A stretch of DNA of 64,000 nucleotides, from assembly GCF_014137995.1 (NCBI RefSeq), contig NZ_JACGWV010000003.1:925850-989849 (forward strand), in the 5' to 3' direction. This document shows positions 43,101-51,790 of this stretch, in pieces. This stretch comes from Promicromonospora sukumoe. GTDB lineage: Bacteria; Actinomycetota; Actinomycetes; Actinomycetales; Cellulomonadaceae. Position numbers and translations under genes: made by a program. The stretch's first letter is position 1, and the number at the start of each line of letters is the position of its first letter. The notes beneath the pieces are model-generated. The model was not told the origin of the DNA. It was given only the letters and a program-made list of their open reading frames with translations, and did not search any database.

Positions 43101-44383
43101 CAAGCCACCTTCGGAGTCACTGCGTGTGAAGTCGCTGCGGGGTCGGGAACGGCACCGGTCGTGCGGTCCCGTCCGGGTGGGTCGTGCGCCGTCGTCGGCT
43201 CCGCGGCCGGCCGGTCGACGGGTTCGTCCGGGAGCGTCACCCGCACGGTGGTGCCGCCCTCCACCCCAAGGGACCACGCGGCGTCGCCGCCGCACAGCGC
43301 GGCCCGCTCGCGGACGCCGCGCATCCCGTACCCGCCGGCGACTCCCGTCGAGAGCCCCGCGCCGTCGTCCGACAGGACCACCTCCGCCATCCCGTCGGTC
43401 ACGGACACGGTGATCTCGACCCGGGTGGCGTCCGCGTGCTTGCGCACGTTCTCCAGCAGCTCGGTCACCAGGGCCCGGACGTGCTGGGCGCGGCCCGGGC
43501 CGACGACGTCGTCGACCTCCGGTCCCGCGGACACCTGGGCCGGGATCCCGGTGCGTTCGGTCCAGCGCCGGGCGAGGTCGGTCACGGGGCCGGTCACACC
43601 GGAGGCATCGTCACGCAGCTCCCCCAGGGTCGCCCTGGTGTGCTGGTGCGCCACCCCGACGGCGTCGGACAGCTCCCGCGCCAGCCGGATGGTGCTCGGA
43701 TCCGATCCCTCCCGGTCCAGGCGGTCGGCCAGCCCCCGGGTCGCCAGGGCAAGGCCCGCGAGGTCACCCGCCACGGTGTCGTGCAGGTCCCGCGCCAGGC
43801 GCAGCCGTTCCGCCAGGGCGGCCTCGTGCTCGCGCGTCGCCACCAGCGCCACCGACGTGAGCGCCTGCCTCCGCAGTCGCCGCCCCAGCACGGTACCGGT
43901 CCAGGTCATCACCACGACGAGGGCCGCACCCGCGGTCCCGGTGACCACCCCACGCAGACCGTCCCCGTACACCGTGAGCTGGTGGAGTGCCAGGGGCACC
44001 GCCATGACCAGTCCGAGCAACGGACCGGCGAGGAGGCCCCACAGCGCCGCGGTCGCCGCAGCGTAGATGGCCATGAGCGGCGACCCGGCGATCGGCAGGA
44101 GCGTCACGACGGCGACGACGACGTCCCCGGCCAGCAGGATCCCGTTGCGGGCGTAGGCCCGCCCACGGGCGTCCCAGTTCAGCGCGGGCACGAAGGAGAA
44201 CGGGGCGGCGAGCATCACGAGGGACACACCGAGCCAGCCCGCGCCGTCGAGCAGGGCCAGTACCAGGGCGAACGCCAGGACCACCAGGCGCACCTGGCAC
44301 AGCAGGCGCACGGTGGACCCGATGGCCCGCTGGGTCAACGGGTCCATCGGGTGCCTGGGCGCCAGCAGCTCAGAGAATCCCAC
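43100..44383 (-). CDS. NarL-type sensor histidine kinase
   Basis: 427 residues. Five or six N-terminal membrane helices (about 30-165) without an obvious extracellular sensor, HisKA_3 dimerisation domain with phosphorylation His in LRLARDLHDTVAGDLAGLAL, and HATPase domain (ELLENVRKHADATR, GGYGMRGVRERAALCGG). The GTG at 44383 overlaps the TadC stop by 14 bp; ATG 44347 would be 12 residues shorter and is also possible. It pairs with the response regulator at 43100. Confidence 0.9.
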   Translation of the reverse strand: MGFSELLAPRHPMDPLTQRAIGSTVRLLCQVRLVVLAFALVLALLDGAGWLGVSLVMLAAPFSFVPALNWDARGRAYARNGILLAGDVVVAVVTLLPIAGSPLMAIYAAATAALWGLLAGPLLGLVMAVPLALHQLTVYGDGLRGVVTGTAGAALVVVMTWTGTVLGRRLRRQALTSVALVATREHEAALAERLRLARDLHDTVAGDLAGLALATRGLADRLDREGSDPSTIRLARELSDAVGVAHQHTRATLGELRDDASGVTGPVTDLARRWTERTGIPAQVSAGPEVDDVVGPGRAQHVRALVTELLENVRKHADATRVEITVSVTDGMAEVVLSDDGAGLSTGVAGGYGMRGVRERAALCGGDAAWSLGVEGGTTVRVTLPDEPVDRPAAEPTTAHDPPGRDRTTGAVPDPAATSHAVTPKVA

Positions 44384-45251
44384 CGAGGACCCCCGCGTTC
44401 GCGATCAGCACCGAGGACACGATGAGGATCAGGGCCCCGGGCAGGATGGTCAGGGTGACGACGAGCGATACCAGGGGCGCTGCGCGTGACGCCTTCCGAC
44501 GCACGTTCTCGGCGTGCTCGCGGCGCACGTCCGAGGCGATGTCCGTGAGGGCGTCCGCCAGCGGCACGCCCAGCTCCTCTGCCTGCAGCATCGCGGTCAC
44601 GAAGGTACCGACGGCCGCGGACCTGTTGCGTTCCCGCAGCGCGATGAACGCCTGACGCCGGGACGTGCCCACGTTCATCTCCTGCAGCGCGGTGCGCATC
44701 TCGGCGGCCAGCGCGCCGTCGTGCAGCTCGCACACCCGCTCGAGTGCCTGCCGGAAGCCCAGGCCCGCGGTCACGGTCACGCTGAGCACGTCCAGGAAGT
44801 CGGGCAGCTCGCTGTCGACCTGCTCCTGCCGTGCGTTCCCCGCCAGGAAGAGCCACAGGCGCATCCAGAGGGCCAGCACGAGTGCCAGCAGCAGGCCGAA
44901 CATCCATAGACCCTGGAGCGTGAGCAGGAGGCCGAACGCGACCGCGAGCACCAGGAAGGCCGCCTCGCGGCGGACGAACATCGTCAGCGTCACGCCGTCG
45001 GGCCGGCCGGCTCGACGGATCATGGTGTCCAGCCGCTGCAGCCGGGCTCGTCCGTGCAGCCGGACCGCCGTGGAGAGCAGGGGCGCCCCGATCACGTCCA
45101 GCACGGCGATGAAGCCGCGCGGCCGGGGCTCCGCGCTGGGTGCGTACTCGGCCTCGACGTCTTCCAGGCCCGTGCTCGTCACGAGCCGGAACCCGGTCAT
45201 GCCCAGCGCCACCAGCCCGGCGGCGGCAGCCGCGATCAACAGGTCCAGCAC
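44370..45251 (-). CDS. tadC: Tad inner-membrane platform protein TadC
   Basis: 293 residues. Type II secretion system F-domain protein with LPDFLDVLSVTVTAGLGFRQ and ALTDIASDVRREHAENVRRK. Membrane helices flank the F domain. It forms the platform with TadB at the base of the pilus. The start is GTG at 45251, one base after the TadB stop. Confidence 0.92.
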   Translation of the reverse strand: MLDLLIAAAAAGLVALGMTGFRLVTSTGLEDVEAEYAPSAEPRPRGFIAVLDVIGAPLLSTAVRLHGRARLQRLDTMIRRAGRPDGVTLTMFVRREAAFLVLAVAFGLLLTLQGLWMFGLLLALVLALWMRLWLFLAGNARQEQVDSELPDFLDVLSVTVTAGLGFRQALERVCELHDGALAAEMRTALQEMNVGTSRRQAFIALRERNRSAAVGTFVTAMLQAEELGVPLADALTDIASDVRREHAENVRRKASRAAPLVSLVVTLTILPGALILIVSSVLIANAGVLGGIL

Positions 45252-45252
45252 G

Positions 45253-46176
45253 TCACACCTCCACCTTCGAGACGCGGCGCACTACCACGTAACCGATCGC
45301 GAACAGCCCGGTCGCGATCACCAGCACCGCCTGGCCCGCCAGGTTGGTGATCATCACGTCCATGACCCCGGGGCTGAAAGCGTTCATCAGCAGCACCGCA
45401 CCGAAGCCGAGGAAGATGACCGTGTACCCGGAGAACTGGGCCCCGATCGTGGCGCTCACCACCTCGCGCCGCAGTCGGCGCCGTTCCTCCAGCGTGGTTC
45501 CGATACCGGACAGGGCGGTGACGAGCGCGCCACCGGTCCGGCCCTGGATGGTCAGTGTCTGCACCAGCACCGAGAGCTCGCGGGAGGGCAGCCGCTCGCT
45601 CAGCGCCGACAGGGCGTCCCGAAGGGAGCGGCCGAGCGCCATCTCGGCGCTGACCTGTGCCATCTCCGTGGCCGCGGGCTCGGCGATCTCGTCGGCCGCG
45701 AGCTCCAGCGAACGGTGCACCGCGAGCCCTGCCGACGCGCCGTTCGCCAGGAGCCGGGCCAGCTCCGGGAGCTGCGCCACGAACCGCTCCACGCGCTGCT
45801 TGCGCCGCCGGTCCAGCCAGCTGCGTACGCCCACGACGACGAGCAGGGTCGCGAGCACCGCCGTGGCCCAGCCGTAGAGCGGCAGCACGATCAGGCCCAT
45901 GGCGAGCGCCCCCGCCGCCGACCCGGCGAGGAGCATGGACGGCGACCAGGTAGGCAGGCCGGACCCGGCGAGCAGGGCGATCAGCCGCTGCCCCCGGCGC
46001 GTGTTCTGCAGCCGCTCGTCGAGCCGGTCGAACAGGCGGATCCCGGAGGCCGCCTCGAGGTCGGCGGACTCCACCATCAGCCGCTGCCTCTCCGCGTCGC
46101 CCGCCAACGTCGCCACCGTGGCGGCCGCCAGCAGCAAGGTCAGGAACAGGCCGCCGGCGATGAGCAGGACGATCAT
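45253..46176 (-). CDS. tadB: Tad inner-membrane platform protein TadB
   Basis: 307 residues. T2SSF-domain protein with an N-terminal helix, LPELARLLANGASAGLAVHR and LVQTLTIQGRTGGALVTALS, and C-terminal membrane helices. It works with TadC and the ATPase TadA. ATG 46176 overlaps the TadA stop (ATGA). Confidence 0.92.
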   Translation of the reverse strand: MIVLLIAGGLFLTLLLAAATVATLAGDAERQRLMVESADLEAASGIRLFDRLDERLQNTRRGQRLIALLAGSGLPTWSPSMLLAGSAAGALAMGLIVLPLYGWATAVLATLLVVVGVRSWLDRRRKQRVERFVAQLPELARLLANGASAGLAVHRSLELAADEIAEPAATEMAQVSAEMALGRSLRDALSALSERLPSRELSVLVQTLTIQGRTGGALVTALSGIGTTLEERRRLRREVVSATIGAQFSGYTVIFLGFGAVLLMNAFSPGVMDVMITNLAGQAVLVIATGLFAIGYVVVRRVSKVEV

Positions 46177-47549
46177 CGGTTCTCTCCGTCCGCGGTCTCG
46201 ACGGGGTCGACCCGCGGGGTCGACTCGACCAGCGTGAGCTCGACCTGCCGGCCCTCGACCGGCGCAGGTTCGAGCACCGGCGCCGTCTCGCCCGCGCGCT
46301 CCAGGCGTTGCCGCAGCGCGTCCGGGACCTGTGACGGGACGAACCGCCCGGTCACCGCGCGGTCCGGTCCGATCGGGTCCTTGCTGAAGAGCACCAGCGG
46401 CGTCAGCGCGAACTCCTCACGGCGCTGCGAGGTCACGGCCTGCACCTCGACCACCCGGCGTGATCCGTCCGCCGCCCGCTCCAGGTGCACGATCAGGTCG
46501 ATGGCCGAGTTGATCTGGTCCCGCAGGGTCGCGGCCGGGAGCTCGATCTCGCTCATCGAGGCGAGCGTCTCCAGCCGGCTGAGTGCGTCGCGTGCCGTGT
46601 TCGCGTGCACGGTCGCCACCGAGCCGTCGTGGCCGGTGTTCATCGCCTGGAGCATGTCCAGGGTCTCGCCGCCGCGCACCTCGCCGACGATGATGCGGTC
46701 GGGCCGCATGCGCAGCGCGTTGCGCACCAGCTCGCGGATGGTCACCGCGCCGCGGCCCTCCACGTTCGCCGGGCGGGACTCGAGCCGCACCACGTGGCCC
46801 TGCTGGAGGGACAGCTCCGCGGCGTCCTCGATGGTCACGATCCGCTCGTGGTCCGGGATCATGCCGGACAGCGCGTTCAGGAACGTGGTCTTGCCCGAAC
46901 CGGTACCTCCGGACACCACGATGTTCAGCCGGGCCCGCACGCACGCTCCGAGCAGGCTCGCCGTGCCCCGGTCCAGGGTGCCCTTGTCCACCAGCTCACC
47001 CATCCGGAACGGCGTCGGGAACCGTCGGATGGTCAACGTCGGGCCGTCGAGCGCCAGCGGCGGGATGATCACGTTGACGCGCTCGCCGCTGGGCAGGCGC
47101 GCGTCCACCATCGGGGAGGACTCGTCCACGCGGCGGTTCACCTGCGACACGATCCGGTCGATCGTCTGGAAGAGCTGCTCTGCCGACGCGAACCGCGTCT
47201 GTACCCGCTCCACCTTGCCGTAACGCTCCACGAACACGTCCTTCGGCCCGTTCACCATGATCTCGGTGATGGACTCGTCCGCCAGCAGCGGCTCCAGCAC
47301 ACCCAGGCCGAGCGCCTCGTCGGCGATCCGTTGCACCAGGGCGCTGCGCTCGCGGGCGGAGAGCACCGGGCCGTCGGCGGACAGGATGCGGGAGAGCACC
47401 CGCTCCAGCCGGATCCGCCGCTGGGAGGGCGAGAGCCGGGCGAGCTCGTCGACATCCACCTCTTCGAGGAGCCGCTCGCGGTACGTCTTCGCAAGGTCGT
47501 TGTCGTCGTCGTGCCGTTCGTCGACGGCGAGCCGGTCGCGCAGGCCCAT
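46173..47549 (-). CDS. tadA: Tad secretion ATPase TadA (VirB11/CpaF family)
   Basis: 458 residues. Walker A SGGTGSGKTT (213-222), Walker B region MRPDRIIVGEVRGGETLDML, and the Arg-rich NVIIPPLALDGPTLTIRRF segment place it in the TadA/CpaF family. It is the hexameric ATPase that powers pilin assembly. ATG 47549, one base after the TadE stop. A C-terminal extension of ~40 residues beyond the core is Pro/Glu/Val-rich. Confidence 0.94.
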   Translation of the reverse strand: MGLRDRLAVDERHDDDNDLAKTYRERLLEEVDVDELARLSPSQRRIRLERVLSRILSADGPVLSARERSALVQRIADEALGLGVLEPLLADESITEIMVNGPKDVFVERYGKVERVQTRFASAEQLFQTIDRIVSQVNRRVDESSPMVDARLPSGERVNVIIPPLALDGPTLTIRRFPTPFRMGELVDKGTLDRGTASLLGACVRARLNIVVSGGTGSGKTTFLNALSGMIPDHERIVTIEDAAELSLQQGHVVRLESRPANVEGRGAVTIRELVRNALRMRPDRIIVGEVRGGETLDMLQAMNTGHDGSVATVHANTARDALSRLETLASMSEIELPAATLRDQINSAIDLIVHLERAADGSRRVVEVQAVTSQRREEFALTPLVLFSKDPIGPDRAVTGRFVPSQVPDALRQRLERAGETAPVLEPAPVEGRQVELTLVESTPRVDPVETADGENR

Positions 47550-47550
47550 G

Positions 47551-47928
47551 TCAGTCCCCAGTCAGTCGTGGTTGGTGCACAGGGAAGGCGGCGGTCCGGG
47601 TGACGGAGATGTTCGTGACCTCCACCCCCGCCAGCCCGAGCGGCGCCGAGACCGTCACCCGCACGCTGGCACTGCCGCGGTCGATCTCGGGTTCCAGCTC
47701 CTTCAGCTCGAGCCCGTCCGGCACCTGCCTGCGCACCACGGCCTCCCAGTCCTGGCCCTGGCTGAGGGCGCGGGCCCCGTTCCGTGCCGCCTCCTGGGTG
47801 ATCGACGCCGTCTGGGCAACGGTGATGCCCTGGATCGCCAGGAGCGCCACCAGGACGACGGCGAACACGACCCCGACGAGCTCGATGGTCGCCTGGCCGC
47901 GCTCGGCCGGAGCCTGGTGCCGGCGCAT
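47551..47928 (-). CDS. tadE: TadE-like pseudopilin
   Basis: 125 residues. Processing motif ERG|QATIELVGVVFAVVLV (Glu at +5), one hydrophobic helix, then QEAARNGARALSQGQDW, standard for TadE. Pseudopilin of the Flp system. ATG 47928, one base after the stop of the TadZ fusion gene. Confidence 0.9.
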   Translation of the reverse strand: MRRHQAPAERGQATIELVGVVFAVVLVALLAIQGITVAQTASITQEAARNGARALSQGQDWEAVVRRQVPDGLELKELEPEIDRGSASVRVTVSAPLGLAGVEVTNISVTRTAAFPVHQPRLTGD

Positions 47929-47929
47929 C

Positions 47930-49576
47930 TCAGTTCTCCCGGTAGACGGCGGCGGACGACGACGCGGAGAGATCCATGCCGGGCACGAGCGTCTCGACGG
48001 TGACCCGCACGCTCACCTCGTCGGCACCCACCTCGATGTCCGCGTCGTCGACCGAGCCCATCCAGTCCGGGAGCCGGTCGCGGACGTCGTGTCGGGCCTG
48101 CTCGACGACGTCGTCGCGCGGGTTGCCGAACCGGTCGTAGTACCCGGCGACGCCGACCGTCCGAGCGCCCTCCTGCGCGGCGGCCCGGGCCGTCAGCATG
48201 CTCGTCGCCCAGCCGATGCCCTGCGCGCACAGCAGGAAGACGGTCAGCGCGATCAGGATGACCACCGGGAGCTCGACGGTGGACTGGCCTGCCTCGGCGT
48301 CGGTGCCCTTCTCGCGGGCCGCCCGGCGGGCCTGCCGCTTCTGTGCTGCGCCCAAACGCCCGTTGCGGGCGGAGGTGCCTGCGACCAGCGCGGCAACCCC
48401 CGCCGGCTCATCGCCCTGCAGCGTGACGGGGGTTGCCGCACTGAGCGCGGCGATGCCGACCTCGGCGACGGCGGTGTGCACCGATGTGGGGGTCTCCAGC
48501 AGCGTCGCGGTGTTGACCGCGGCGGCGAACGTGGTGCCCCCCTCGGGCACCGTGAAGGCGATGGGGCGCTCGACGATGCGCTCGGCGAGCTGAGGCGTGA
48601 CCTCGTCGCGGGAGCTGCGGCGATTGAGCACGAGCTCCACCGCTGCCGGACGGCGGATCGCCAGCCGGTCCCACTGCGCGATGACGCGCCGGGCGGCCCG
48701 CAGGGCGGGGAGGTCCGGGGTGGTGACGAGCAGCACCCGGTCCGCGAACTCGATGGCTGTCGCGCGCGGCTCGTCCAGGTGGGCGCCCACGTCGAGCACC
48801 GCGAGATTCGACTCGAAGCGGAGGGCGCTCACGATGGACCGGGCCGCGGCGGGCGTCATGTCCTCGCCGCGTTCGCCGTCGTTCGGTGCGGTCAGCAGCC
48901 GCAGGCCACCACCCACCTCGTAGGTGGTCTCGCGCAGCATGCGGGCCGTCACCTCACCCTCGACGCCCGCCAGGTCGACCACCGAGCGCCGGGTGCGCAC
49001 ACCCGCGTACGCGGCGAGGTCGCCGGCCCCCAGGTCGAAGTCCACGAGCGTGGTGTCGCCGCTGCGGCCGGCCCGGGCGAGCAGCAGTGCGAGCACGGAC
49101 GCACCGACGCCGCCCTTCGCGCCGGCCACCACGACCACCTGGCCGCCGCGGCCGCCGTTCCGTTCCGCGCTGATGGCGGCCCGTGCCACCGTCGACCACG
49201 AGGCCACCGCCTCGAACCGGGTCAGCACCTCTTCGAGGCCGGCGTTCCGGGCGATCACCGAACGGGCGCCGACCTCCATCGCCGCGGCCATCGCCGTGTT
49301 CATCTCGCCCGGGTTGTGGGCGTCCACGACCATCACGATGCCGATGAGCGGCGTGGCCAGACCGACGGTCCGGGCCAGGGCGTGACCCTGACCACCGTCG
49401 GCGGCCTCGTCGATCACGACGATCCCGACGTCGGGGTGCCGGTCGAGTGCCGTCAGCACCCCTGCGCCATCAGACAGCGACGCGGTCAGCTCGAACTGGT
49501 CGGACTCGGCGAACACGTGCCCCAGGTGGTCCCGGACCTCGGGTGACGCCGTCGCGAGCAGTACCTTCGTGACCAT
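47930..49576 (-). CDS. TadZ/CpaE ATPase fused to a TadE-like pseudopilin domain
   Basis: 548 residues in one open frame. N-terminal atypical receiver-like domain (about 1-120), then a MinD/ParA-like ATPase of the TadZ/CpaE type (about 125-385, P-loop GAKGGVGAS without the second Lys, as usual in CpaE). With no stop it continues through a basic linker (QKRQARRAAREKG) into G430|QSTVELPVVILIALTVF and ARAAAQEGARTVG, a complete TadE-type prepilin. The upper part localises pili at a pole or site; the lower part should insert in the membrane and be cleaved. A TTG at 48355 could start the TadE part alone but has no good ribosome site. ATG 49576. Confidence 0.85.
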   Translation of the reverse strand: MVTKVLLATASPEVRDHLGHVFAESDQFELTASLSDGAGVLTALDRHPDVGIVVIDEAADGGQGHALARTVGLATPLIGIVMVVDAHNPGEMNTAMAAAMEVGARSVIARNAGLEEVLTRFEAVASWSTVARAAISAERNGGRGGQVVVVAGAKGGVGASVLALLLARAGRSGDTTLVDFDLGAGDLAAYAGVRTRRSVVDLAGVEGEVTARMLRETTYEVGGGLRLLTAPNDGERGEDMTPAAARSIVSALRFESNLAVLDVGAHLDEPRATAIEFADRVLLVTTPDLPALRAARRVIAQWDRLAIRRPAAVELVLNRRSSRDEVTPQLAERIVERPIAFTVPEGGTTFAAAVNTATLLETPTSVHTAVAEVGIAALSAATPVTLQGDEPAGVAALVAGTSARNGRLGAAQKRQARRAAREKGTDAEAGQSTVELPVVILIALTVFLLCAQGIGWATSMLTARAAAQEGARTVGVAGYYDRFGNPRDDVVEQARHDVRDRLPDWMGSVDDADIEVGADEVSVRVTVETLVPGMDLSASSSAAVYREN

Positions 49577-49578
49577 GG

Positions 49579-50298
49579 TCAGCCCTTCGCCTTCGCCTGT
49601 GGCTTCGGCGTCGTGCCGTCGTAGACGCGCTCCTCGGTCGGCAGCTCCTCGGCGTCCCCCGCGCCGCGCAGAGCGAGGCGCATCTTGACCGAGAACGACT
49701 CGACGTAGGCGAGCGTCAGCGCGTCGTCGGTGGTCAGCGCGAACGTCACCGGAAGTCCCTGAGTGGTCTCGGAGAGGTCGTCGGGGTTCTCGAGCGTCCG
49801 GGGGAGGCCGACCTCCAGGACCAGGGCGTTGGAGACCCAGACCCGCGACACAGGCTTCGTGGTCTCGCTGCCCGCCATGGTCGCGATGATGTCGACGTGG
49901 TCGCCCGGCTCCACCTTGCCCGCCACCCCGGTCTCGGAGTCCACGAGGATGGCGACCTCCCGGAACCCGGGCTGCACACCGGGTCGTGCGATCAGCATCC
50001 CCGCCTGCACCACGGAGCCCGCTTCGTAGTCGGTCGCGGCGACCATGCCGTCCACGGCCCGCGCGTCCTTCACGGCGGTCGTGGAGACCCAGCGCTCCGG
50101 GACCTCCACCTCCTCCAGCATGTCCGGCTCGATCGGTTCCAGGGCCTCGACAGAGCGGTTGAGCTGGAGCACGGTGGTCAAGGGGCCCACCTGGGTGCTC
50201 ACGGTGCGGACGTAGTAGAGGACACCGGCAAAGACGGCGACGGCGAGGACCGAGGTGATGACCAGGAGGAAGACTCCTCGGCGTTGGCGCGGGTTCAA
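49579..50298 (-). CDS. cpaB: Flp pilus assembly protein CpaB/RcpC
   Basis: 239 residues. One membrane helix (about 10-32), then an SAF domain (about 45-115) and the RcpC/CpaB region with FREVAILVDSETGVAGKVEPGDHVDI. The start is an unusual TTG at 50298. It lies in a TTGA overlap with the stop of the upstream gene and has GGGAG seven bases before it; no ATG or GTG fits the N-terminal helix. In monoderms the protein likely sits at the outer membrane face near the wall. Confidence 0.85.
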   Translation of the reverse strand: MNPRQRRGVFLLVITSVLAVAVFAGVLYYVRTVSTQVGPLTTVLQLNRSVEALEPIEPDMLEEVEVPERWVSTTAVKDARAVDGMVAATDYEAGSVVQAGMLIARPGVQPGFREVAILVDSETGVAGKVEPGDHVDIIATMAGSETTKPVSRVWVSNALVLEVGLPRTLENPDDLSETTQGLPVTFALTTDDALTLAYVESFSVKMRLALRGAGDAEELPTEERVYDGTTPKPQAKAKG

Positions 50299-51101
50299 CT
50301 GATGACTCCCTGGTGCTCGGGCTGGTGCTGATCGGGAAGCCTCGCGTGCGGGGCCAGGCCTGCACGGGCGGGGCGAAGGGCGATGTCGCAGAAGATGCAG
50401 GTACCGAAGGCAGCCCGCCCGCAGACCTCGCACGCGGTCCAGCGGTGGGCGCCGGAGGCGGCGCTCGCGACGGCCCAGCTGAGCGGACCGTCGATGGTCG
50501 ACGCCTCGAACCAGCGCGTCGCGTGCCAGTCGGGCTTCGCCCCGACGAGCTCGACGTCGGCCGGGCGGGGGAGCAGGTCGGTGGTGTCGGCCACCACGGG
50601 CTTGGGGGAGCTGGCGACGACGAGCATGTCGCCGCCGCTGGGGATGCCCAGTCGCTCGTGGAAGCGGCCGACCGTGCCTCGGCCGGGGTCGACCACGAAG
50701 GCTGTGCGGGGCAACAGGCTGCCCGCGTGCTGGCGGAACGTGGGTGTCGGGCTCTCCAGGGAGGCGACACTGGAGACGAGGGCTCGCGTGGTGATGCGGG
50801 CCAGGACGACGTCGGCCACCGCACGGGCGGACGACGCGGTCAGGCCGCCGGACACGAGACCCGCGAGCATCACCGCCCAGGCCGTGACCGGCGTCTCGAC
50901 GTGGAGCAGGCCGAGACGCTCCGGGCCGAGGACCAGGCGGACCGACCGCGCGACCTTGCGGCTGGGCTCGTCCCGCGTGGCGAGCACGACGTCGCCGTCG
51001 GGCAGGCTCGCCACGGCAGCGACCACCGCGTCCAACGTTGCATCCGCCCGGCGGACGGCAGTGTGCACACCGTCCGGCGCACCGATCGCGACCACCAGCA
51101 T
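50295..51101 (-). CDS. hypothetical protein with zinc-ribbon, first gene of the tad run
   Basis: 268 residues, no recognised family. The first ~210 residues are alpha/beta, with motifs like DATLDAVVAAVASLPDGDVV and SLLPRTAFVVDPGRGTVGRF. Near the C-terminus is a CEVCGRAAFGTCIFCDI CxxC-x7-CxxC pattern that probably binds zinc. I chose ATG 51101, with AGGGGG just upstream; ATG 51173 has no such site. It is translationally coupled to CpaB and so probably belongs to pilus assembly. Confidence 0.7.
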   Translation of the reverse strand: MLVVAIGAPDGVHTAVRRADATLDAVVAAVASLPDGDVVLATRDEPSRKVARSVRLVLGPERLGLLHVETPVTAWAVMLAGLVSGGLTASSARAVADVVLARITTRALVSSVASLESPTPTFRQHAGSLLPRTAFVVDPGRGTVGRFHERLGIPSGGDMLVVASSPKPVVADTTDLLPRPADVELVGAKPDWHATRWFEASTIDGPLSWAVASAASGAHRWTACEVCGRAAFGTCIFCDIALRPARAGLAPHARLPDQHQPEHQGVIS

Positions 51102-51277
51102 GGCGCCCCCTGTCCACATTCCGGCACAACCGCAGCTACCTGCGCCGGCCCGCCACCGATGTGCCATCGCCACTCTCTGGCAACGGCGCCCATATGTGGA
51201 GGTTTAGGGCCGCTCGCCACACGGACTGTACAGATTCCGGACCGGAACGTACATAGTTATCGCTCCTTCATTATCCT

Positions 51278-51309
51278 TTTGAGCGAGATTTCTCGGGAGA
51301 TCGCTCAAA
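51278..51309. promoter_or_regulatory. inverted repeat in the tad operon upstream region
   Basis: TTTGAGCGA (51278-51286) and TCGCTCAAA (51301-51309), 9-bp perfect arms with a 14-base spacer, in the AT-richest part of the 272-bp divergent region between the tad run and DUF192. Likely an operator for one or both. Confidence 0.5.
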
Positions 51310-51373
51310 TGAGCGGACTCTGGAGTGTTCGGTGCAATACTCCGTGTCGAGGATTCGGTGAGAGGAACGCGGT

Positions 51374-51730
51374 ATGACGGAGATCCGGCTCCTGGTCGAC
51401 GGAGAGGCGGTCGCCGACGTCGTCGTCGCCGAAACCGTCCTGGCCCGGGCGCGCGGCCTGCTGTTCCGACGGGTCCTGCCCGAGGCGCTCCTGCTGCGGC
51501 CCTGCTCGTCGGTCCACGGCGCCTGGATGCGCGTGCCGCTGGACGTCGCCCTGGTCTCTCGCGACATGCGCGTACTCAGGACCCGGGTGCTGCGACCCTG
51601 GGGGATGACGGCCCCGTTCCGTGGGACCACGCAGGTGCTGGAGGCGCCCGTCGGGAGCTTCGAACGGTGGGGCCTCGAGGTGGGCAGCGAGCTCCGGCTC
51701 GCCGCGGCACCGTCCGGCGCGCTGCCGTAG
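51374..51730 (+). CDS. DUF192 family protein
   Basis: 118 residues. Matches DUF192 through ARGLLFRRVLPEALLLRPCS, the WMRVPLDVALVSRDMRVLRT motif and the C-terminal VLEAPVGSFERWGLEVGSEL. The small beta-barrel family has no settled function, but genes of this family often lie beside tad operons in actinobacteria. Here it is divergent from the tad run and shares its upstream region. Starts at the ATG at 51374. Confidence 0.85.
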   Translation: MTEIRLLVDGEAVADVVVAETVLARARGLLFRRVLPEALLLRPCSSVHGAWMRVPLDVALVSRDMRVLRTRVLRPWGMTAPFRGTTQVLEAPVGSFERWGLEVGSELRLAAAPSGALP

Positions 51731-51748
51731 GCCTGTGGGCTCCGGGAC

Positions 51749-51777
51749 CCGCGACCGCTGCCCTGCGGCGGTCGCGG
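51749..51777. terminator. hairpin between convergent genes
   Basis: CCGCGACCGC / GCGGTCGCGG, 10-bp perfect arms with a 9-base loop, in the 60-bp gap between DUF192 and the convergent ABM-like gene. Confidence 0.65.
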
Positions 51778-51790
51778 TTCCCGTCGGGGA

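Noticed and set aside
47930..50824. Upstream extension of the TadZ frame to about 50824
   Set aside because: The extension is out of frame antisense-like translation across the cpaB and zinc-ribbon genes; ATG 49576 begins the recognisable domain.
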